Positions 57,888 through 64,000 of a stretch of DNA of 64,000 bases are shown one piece after another. Both the position numbers and the translations under genes were made by a program. The stretch is from Epiperipatus broadwayi. Lineage: Eukaryota; Onychophora; Udeonychophora; Euonychophora; Peripatidae. Every line of letters begins with the position of its first letter. The first letter of the stretch is position 1. A model generated the notes under the pieces. That model was not told the DNA's origin and did no database searches. It saw nothing but the letters and a program-made list of their open reading frames with translations. The DNA is taken from the NCBI GenBank assembly GCA_028023455.1, contig JAQFVV010013087.1, positions 188,001 through 252,000 of the forward strand, given 5' to 3'.

Positions 57888-59112
57888 ACACAGTCACATT
57901 TTCATATCATGGCCCAACTTGACTGCTAGTTCAAGCTCCTACTATCCAAACTCTTTATTTGTTTCAGAGTAAACCCCAGGCTCCAGCTAGTGTCACAACT
58001 AACAGGTTTGGACAGTAGGCCCATAATCCAGTGTTCAAAAAATCCCTTAACTAGCTCAGCTACTTGTAATCCTTAACAAATTATTGATTTAATTAGTGGC
58101 AAAAGAATTGACTGACAAAATTAATTTTAAGTGTAAAAGACAATTTGGTTTATTTAACATTTAGAATACCAATTATAAATATTTTATAAATCTTATTTAA
58201 ATGAACAACAGCTTATCATCATTTCAGGCTCAGACATAGAGAATAGCAATATAATATAGCAAAGAAATAGTATTTGACATTTAAATACAATGAAATCAAT
58301 ATATACTAACGCATGAACACACACAACATTTAAACACACACATTAATCATTCATTTATGCACGCTATTGAGTTCATATTACTTGACTCTCGGAGGCTTTA
58401 TGAATGTGATGGCTAATTTATAAATGAGAATAAGAAAATATTATTATCTAGGATTTTAGAATGTGGATTCTTCTTGCGGTTTGCTGCTTCTAAAGAAAAA
58501 TTTCTAACCGGTTATATTTGAAGTTTCTTGAGGAGTTTTAATGCTTATTCATTGGTATTATTCTTGGAGACAGTTAAACATTGACATCAATTCTTCATGT
58601 TGTTATGCAAGCATTTTCTATTCTGGGCAGATTGTTGTTTTACTGGAACCCAGGCTGGGAGAAAGTTTATGTTCCTGATGGTTTTAACACTGCATTATTG
58701 ACTGATTTAATCTCAACTGCTCAATATCAACTCCACAATATAAACTGTTTTCTAAACTGGTTCTCAAATGCCACTGATTGTCCGATAAAAAAATAACTAT
58801 TTATACATAAGACATGTTGTCATTTTGATATCCTCCAGCTATATGTTGTTGAAATTCCTTCCTTGTTTTAATTGCATTCCCTTGAGATACACTTTTAATC
58901 CTGTTGTTGGAGATATTAATTAGCAGCCATGCAAATGTAGTGTTGTTGTTTTTGTTTAACTTAATAGCCATTGCTGTGTTTTTTTTTATTGATAATTTTC
59001 TATACAATTTTTTAATATTTTCTATGTATACCTTTATAATATTTACAATCGCACATATACATTTTACTAACAAATGCATATTAGTTCATCATTTACGCAC
59101 ATATATAATTTA
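57888..59112 (-). repeat. R3 terminal direct repeat, copy 1 (3' LTR if minus-oriented)
   Basis: Aligns along its length with 62226-63460 with scattered substitutions and short indels. Shared strings include TCATGGCCCA, GGATTTTAGAA, GCTTATTCATTGGTATTATT and AGATATTAATTAGCAGCCATG. Similarity may extend a little past 59112 (a TAAGATG string in both). Open frames inside on both strands are not conserved and I do not call them genes. Confidence 0.88.
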
Positions 59113-59649
59113 ATATCAATATTATTTAGTTATTAAGATGTCTTTTTTCTTCACCTTAAATAAAGAGAGATTTATATTTTTAATCTTTAAGTTATAATTC
59201 AATTAATAATAATAAAGAAAACGTTTTAACTGCTTTTATAAAACATTTAACTTGATGCTTCTAAAGCAAACCCCATCCCCCTTCTAATTTATTAATTGTA
59301 ACTTTTATTTCAACTATTAATAATAGAAAAACTCTTTGCCTTCTAATTTTACATTTTGGAAACAAACTGCAATTAAAAAAAAAGTCTTAAATTTTTACAT
59401 ACTATTTCTTTTAATGAAATAATTTTATTTTAATAATTTTTACACAAAATTATTATGTGCCAACACAATGTTGGTACATTTCACTGCCCTCTGTTTGAGA
59501 GTAAAATGTGTCATTTTGAGCATTTTATTTCTGACAACTTTAATTCTTTATTATCTTAATTTATTTATTATTTTTCTAAGTTTACTTTCTAATATCTGAC
59601 ACGTTACATGCTAAGGGCAATCTTCCATTATACTTTGCTTCTTTCGATG
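59113..59649. other. R3 interior, no domain recognised
   Basis: AT-rich. A T-rich patch near 59142-59155 read on the minus strand is AAGGTGAAGAAAAAAGACAT, which could be a polypurine tract just before the 3' LTR. This is only suggestive. Confidence 0.3.
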
Positions 59650-60030
59650 CTGGTAACACAATGATTTTAGTCCTGGATAATGATGATGAGGACAGCATCC
59701 TTTTGTGATACAGGGATCTTTTGGAAATGAGGTTGGTGCAGATTCGCTGGCTTATACCGACTTACACATAAGAAAAATGAAGCTTTGTGTGCTGGTTCTC
59801 TTGACCAGACTTTGAAAAAGAAAAGGTCGCTGCAAATGGCAGAATTCATCAACTGTCCATTTTGTCTTATGCTTTGGAATGATATATGAGAATTGGGGAT
59901 TCTCCCCTGATATAAGTGATTTGCGTCTGATGTTGGTTGTTGCCAGTGCACGTTTTAAAAGAGGAATGATCCTGATAAATCCATGGGCGCTAAGTTTTAT
60001 CCAGGCAACAGCTTTCACTTATCCTTATCT
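59650..60030 (-). pseudogene. R3 downstream region, copy 2
   Basis: Homologue of 8500-8860 (plus). Two overlapping minus frames of 88 and 94 codons cover it, and their protein strings KIPVSQ and SFFLC align with parts of the frame at 8585-8953. The function is not recognised. Confidence 0.45.
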
Positions 60031-60795
60031 AAAACTTATTTCAATACTACCCTCATTTCCTTTAATTTCAAACTCTTATACATTCCTAATAAACTTAGAT
60101 TGACCTTATATTTTTATTTATGAATCTTACGACTCTATTTTAAATTTAGATGACTAATATCTTAAACATTATATTAATCTTACAATATTATTATTTTTAA
60201 ACCATTTATTTAAGTTCTTATTAATGTGTGTGTATTCAAAAACTATTTTATTTTATTACGATTAATTCTTTAATATTTTACTACAGATATGTTATTTATT
60301 TATTTAATGTGACCACCTTAATTAAACTATTTATTTTACTCATTTATTTAATCCTACAAAAATAACTTTTAAATCATTCATTTGACCTATTTATTTAACT
60401 TGATTTTATTGATTTTTTTATTATTTGAGCTGTTTATTTATGAGCATTTCTTCTTAATTAATATGTGCATGGAGAAAAAAAATATTTTATTCAATGAAGC
60501 CTCCTTGTTGTTATTTTACTTTCAACAATTTCATTTATTATTATTCATTTATTTTTAAATTTCTTATTTTAGTTTTAAATAGAAGTTTCAGATTTAAATT
60601 TATCAGATTTATTTACATTAGCATAATCATATTCATGCTCCTTGTCTATTATCGGTTCTTTGTTTCTTCCTTTAGTATTCTGACCAATTACTAACTTTTA
60701 AACTTTGTCAGGTGGTTCTTTCTTTCTACCTACTTACTATATAATATAAAGTAATAACCTGTATATTTATACTTTACGTTTGTATTTAATATAAT

Positions 60796-60966
60796 AATAT
60801 TAAATCATGCTTTCACACTTCCAAATTAAAGCTATAATAACAAATTGAAAACTATTGGCTATGAATATGAGAAGTACATCTTCTTGAAAATGCTTAGCCA
60901 TTTAATTTAGTTTTCAATTTGTTGTTATAGCTTTATGTTGGAAGTGTGAAAGCACAATTTAATATT
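60796..60966. mobile_element. Small foldback (171 bp) inside R3
   Basis: Arms at 60796-60853 and 60909-60966 pair over about 58 bp (AATATTAAATCATGCTTTCA with its partner, and AAATTGAAAACT with AGTTTTCAATTT) around a 55-bp loop. TATAATATAAAGTAA occurs both left (about 60738-60754) and right (about 60966-60981), which may be a target duplication or part of the element. No coding capacity. Confidence 0.7.
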
Positions 60967-61700
60967 ATATAATATAAAGTAAATTTCCCCTCTTGTCTAT
61001 TCCTTGCTTATAATTTATTGCTCTATCTCTTTCACACTCAATCCTATGTTCTGCCTCATAAATTAGAAAACTTTTATATTTAGACAAACTCTGAATTACT
61101 TCAAACTGAGAATATTTTTTTCCTATGCTTTCTTTTTGTTTTAAATCTCCATTTAAAATGAACACAAACTTTTCCTTTAAACTTTTTTAATTTTTTGTGA
61201 AAACTTTTCCATGCTATCTTCTAACTTGAACTTATGTCTCCTTTCTATTTTTCATCTATATTTTCCCCCACACATTCTGTCTTAGAACTATTCTGTTTTG
61301 CTTTAATTTCTATGTCTTTTATGACCTGAACTTTTTCTACTTCCTGATTTTCATTAACTAAATCTACCTCTACGGTTTATTGTTTATTCTTTATGTTTCC
61401 TGTTATCTCACATATTATTTCTCTTATTTCCACTCTGAGTTCCTTAATTTCTCCTTTCACCTCATTAATTTCTTTTTTACATTCTAGCTGAATTTGCTTG
61501 ATTTCTCATATTTATTCTCTCACTCTGCCTTGAGTTCTTGTTGACTTTGCCTGAATTGCTGACACATTTCTTCTTTGAGCTCTTGTTGATATTCCCTAAA
61601 TTTTTGCATCATATTCGTCACCATTTTAATCATCATATGTGTCTCAGATATCTCTTCTTTTTTATTTCTTCCATTTTGAAACAATATTTATTTATTAGAC
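60967..61700 (-). pseudogene. R3 gag-like coiled-coil region, copy 2
   Basis: The minus strand from about 61690 gives a Glu/Lys/Gln-rich coiled-coil reading interrupted by stops: MVTNMMQKFREYQQELKEE at its start, a second QQELKAE block, and an open 66-codon frame at 61165-60965 with EVIQSLSKYKSF, then IECERDRAINYKQGIDKRG. The tandem QELK blocks suggest internal duplication of the heptad segment. It is homologous to 5050-5960. There is no zinc knuckle. Its place just inside the upstream direct repeat fits a Gag-like protein, but the family is not identified. Confidence 0.55.
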
Positions 61701-62225
61701 TAAATTTGAATATGAACCATTTATTTATTTTCTTACATGGAACATTCAACTGACTTTACCCCCTGTGTTCTTTTTTCTACCAATTCTTAATGCCTTAACT
61801 CTGCCCAAAAATATCTAACTGTCTTTAATTTAAAAGAATGATTTATTTTAACTAATCGAACTGTCAAAATCTCTTTTCATTTAGAGAATAAAAAAAAGTT
61901 TTGGACAATTCTTTTTTAAAATTAAACCACTTTAAAATAAATAATTTAGCTTTTCTTGGACTGTTTACATTTCTTTAATTAATTGACATGATGATTTAAT
62001 CATATCAGATTCTGCATCATGTTGGGTAAGCCAATTGTACTGGGTTCGAATCATAGATCTCACTTACTCTACAAGCTTGGTTTAGCTGGGTTTAAACTTT
62101 ATTTCTAATAAATTTATAATCTTGTTATAAATATTAGGTGAATGAAACAGTTAGTTTAAGCAGAATGGAAAATCCTATTGATAGCAGGGCCATCAACAAT
62201 ACCCACCATCAGACCGAGCTATGCA
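61701..62225. other. R3 leader region with a B-box-like string
   Basis: Between the gag-like region and the upstream direct repeat (minus orientation). GTACTGGGTTCGAATCATAG at about 62037-62056 resembles an RNA polymerase III B box. A nearby TGGTGGGTATTG on the minus strand (about 62208-62197) could be examined as a primer-binding site, but I recognise no matching tRNA. Confidence 0.3.
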
Positions 62226-63460
62226 GCACATAACATAATCACATTTCCAGATCATGGCCCACCTCGACTGCTAGATTCAAACCCTTACTTTCCAAACCCT
62301 TTATTTGTTTCAGAGTAACCCCCGGGCACCAGATAGTGTTTAAACTAAGAGATTTTGACAGTAGACCCATAATTCAGAGTTCGAAAAATCCATTAACTAT
62401 GTCAGCAACTTGTAATCCATAACAAAATATTGATTTAATTAGTGGCAAAATAATTGACCAAAAAAATTAACCTTAAGTGTAAAAGACAATTTTATTTTAA
62501 TTAACATTTAGTATACTGATTGTAAATATTTTATAAATCTTATTTAAATGAACAAGGGCTTATCATCATTTCAGGCTCACACATATATAATAGCAATGTA
62601 ATATAGCAAAGAATTAAATAATATTTGACATTTAAATATAATGAAATCAATATATACTAACACATGAACACACACAACATATAAACACACACATTCATAT
62701 TTGTTCTATGTATGCTATTGAGTTCATATTACTTGACTCTTGGAGGCTTTACAAATGTGATGGCTACTTTATAAATGACAATAAGAAAATGTTATCACCT
62801 AGGATTTTAGAACGTGGATACTTCTTGCTGTTTACTATTTCTAATGAAATATTTCTAACCAGTTACATTTGAAACATTTGGGGAGGTCTAATGCTTATTC
62901 ATTGGTATTATTCTTAGATACAGTTAAACATTGATAGTGATTCTTCAAGTTGTTATGGAGGCATTTTTCTATTCTGGACAGTTTGCTGTTTCACTGAAAC
63001 TCAGGCTGGAAGAAAGTTGTATTGTTCTGAGGATTCTAACACTGTGTTATTGACTGATTTAATCCCAATTGCTCAATCTTAACTGCACAATAAAAACTGT
63101 TTCTCAAATGCCACTGATTTTCCGATAAAAAACTGACTATTTATACATAAGATGTGTTGTCATTTTGATATCCTCCAGCATTATGTTGTTGAAATTCCTT
63201 CCTTGTTTTAATTTCATTTCTTTGAGATAAGCTTTTAATCCTGTTGTTGGAGATATTAATTAGCAGCCATGCAGATGTAGTGTTATTGATTTTTGTTTAA
63301 CTTAATAGTCATCACTGTGTTTTCTTCTAATGATAATTTTGTATATCATTTTTTTTAATATTTACTATGCATACCTTTATTATATTTACAATCGCATGTA
63401 TACATTTTACTAACAAACTCATATTAATTCATCATTCACACACATATATAATTTAAGATC
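62226..63460 (-). repeat. R3 terminal direct repeat, copy 2 (5' LTR if minus-oriented)
   Basis: Partner of 57888-59112. On the minus strand, GAAACAAATAAAGGG about 85 bp before the inner end provides a likely AATAAA signal, and a related string is found at 4341 in the other R3 copy. Divergence from its partner shows that insertion was not recent. Confidence 0.88.
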
Positions 63461-64000
63461 ATTTTTTGATTTAATTTGTAAGATGACTTTATAATATGTT
63501 ACCAATTTTTTAACAATTGAAGATCTGATTATAAGTGTAAGTTTCACATTGGATAAGTTATAGTTTAATTAAGATATTAAGTGGATGTTTAAGATTACCA
63601 GCCCTGCACTTTTTATTCAAAACTTAGCGGATTTTATTTTGGTAGCAGTTAAATGGTGGTGTTATTAATTTCTAGATAGAACAAATCTTTGAGGTAATCA
63701 TTCATTGGTTATGATAGTGATGGTATTGCTCAGTATTTTATTTTGAAATAATTTTAAAAGTTTTTTTTTTCTAAAACCTAGCTTCACAAGTATATAATTA
63801 TACAAAAGGGTGGAATGTGCATATTTTTTTTTCACTTTCTCTGACATAATTTAATTGTGGATATTCCTAATTAAGATTTTTATCTGGGAGTTAAATTATA
63901 ATCCAGTATGTTTATGAGGATTTTATTTAGTTATTTATTTATTTTTGGGTTAAAATGAAAAAAAAAGTTTATTTCATTTTTCAAAATGGTGCCTCAAAAC
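63461..64000. other. Intergenic, nothing recognised
   Basis: AT-rich to the end of the window. No gene or repeat partner seen. Confidence 0.5.

Larger units (their letters stand above)
57888..63460 (-). mobile_element. R3 element copy 2: LTR-type, non-autonomous (LARD-like) candidate
   Basis: Direct repeats of about 1.23 kb (57888-59112 and 62226-63460) enclose 3.1 kb. Read on the minus strand the order is: repeat with a GAAACAAATAAAG signal near its end, leader, gag-like coiled-coil region, downstream region, repeat. The plus-strand copy at 4.26-8.96 kb has the same order. No protease, reverse transcriptase or integrase is found, so it would depend on another element. Terminal TG/CA, primer-binding site, polypurine tract and target duplication are not clear. 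The copy lies against the truncated end of the HHR satellite. Confidence 0.6.

Noticed and set aside
58581-59113. Frames of 69-92 codons inside the R3 direct repeat
   Set aside because: The homologous positions in the other direct repeat have stops and indels, and frames overlap on both strands.
62030-62060. tRNA gene from the GGTTCGAATCA string (also GGTTCAAATGCC near 3950 and GAGTTTGATCC near 49100)
   Set aside because: No acceptor stem, D arm and anticodon arm can be drawn around any of them. At most they are SINE or tRNA-derived fragments.

Overview
The window reads as intergenic DNA from a large, AT-rich, repeat-rich animal genome. The reasons are long (AT)n and compound ATCT/CT/AT microsatellites, decayed Penelope-like retroelements (PLEs), TA-flanked miniature inverted-repeat elements, LTR-type direct repeats, low CpG and no compact gene clusters. 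A mollusc, perhaps a cephalopod, is my best guess, but it rests on general character and not on any diagnostic gene. I recognise no intact host protein-coding gene, rRNA or tRNA. The open frames that exist are (AT)n artefacts, satellite artefacts, retroelement remnants, or short frames I cannot assign.

Layout. 0.9-1.9 kb and 34.65-35.6 kb are two copies of one old dispersed repeat (R1). 3.0-3.55 kb and 23.27-23.78 kb are inverted copies of another (R2). 4.3-8.96 kb is a decayed LTR-type element (R3: LTR remnant, coiled-coil gag-like region, downstream region) interrupted by two nested TA-flanked inverted-repeat elements. 13.06-13.3 kb is a diverged copy of a foldback element. 22.6-23.0 kb is homopolymer-rich and looks like poor consensus sequence. 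24.3-26.8 kb is a decayed PLE on the minus strand (reverse transcriptase plus GIY-YIG endonuclease) between two direct repeats. 28.8-29.13 kb is a 308-bp foldback element. 30.1-30.64 kb is a second PLE remnant (GIY-YIG plus terminal region). 39.0-40.1 kb is a third copy of the inverted-repeat element. 40.74-42.2 kb is a run of three minisatellites, the first split by a foldback element with two identical 102-bp arms. 42.6-43.0 kb holds two head-to-head PLE terminal fragments. 55.6-57.9 kb is a satellite of about 405 bp, 5.6 copies. 57.9-63.46 kb is a second R3 copy with about 1.2-kb direct repeats at both ends.

The main result is that hammerhead-ribozyme (HHR) architecture occurs in three apparently unrelated repeats: every unit of the 405-bp satellite (minus strand), the loop of the 102-bp-arm foldback (plus strand), and both arms of the 28.8-kb foldback (opposite strands). 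Each has the ordered core CUGANGA - stem II - GAAA - very short stem III - UC with complementary stem I flanks. This resembles hammerheads known from PLE terminal repeats and from small animal retrozymes, which are non-autonomous retroelements thought to move through circular RNA. PLE remnants with RT and GIY-YIG domains lie in the same window. The idea that they supplied the machinery is inference. Ribozyme calls rest on hand pairing, and several copies carry core changes that should reduce or abolish cleavage.
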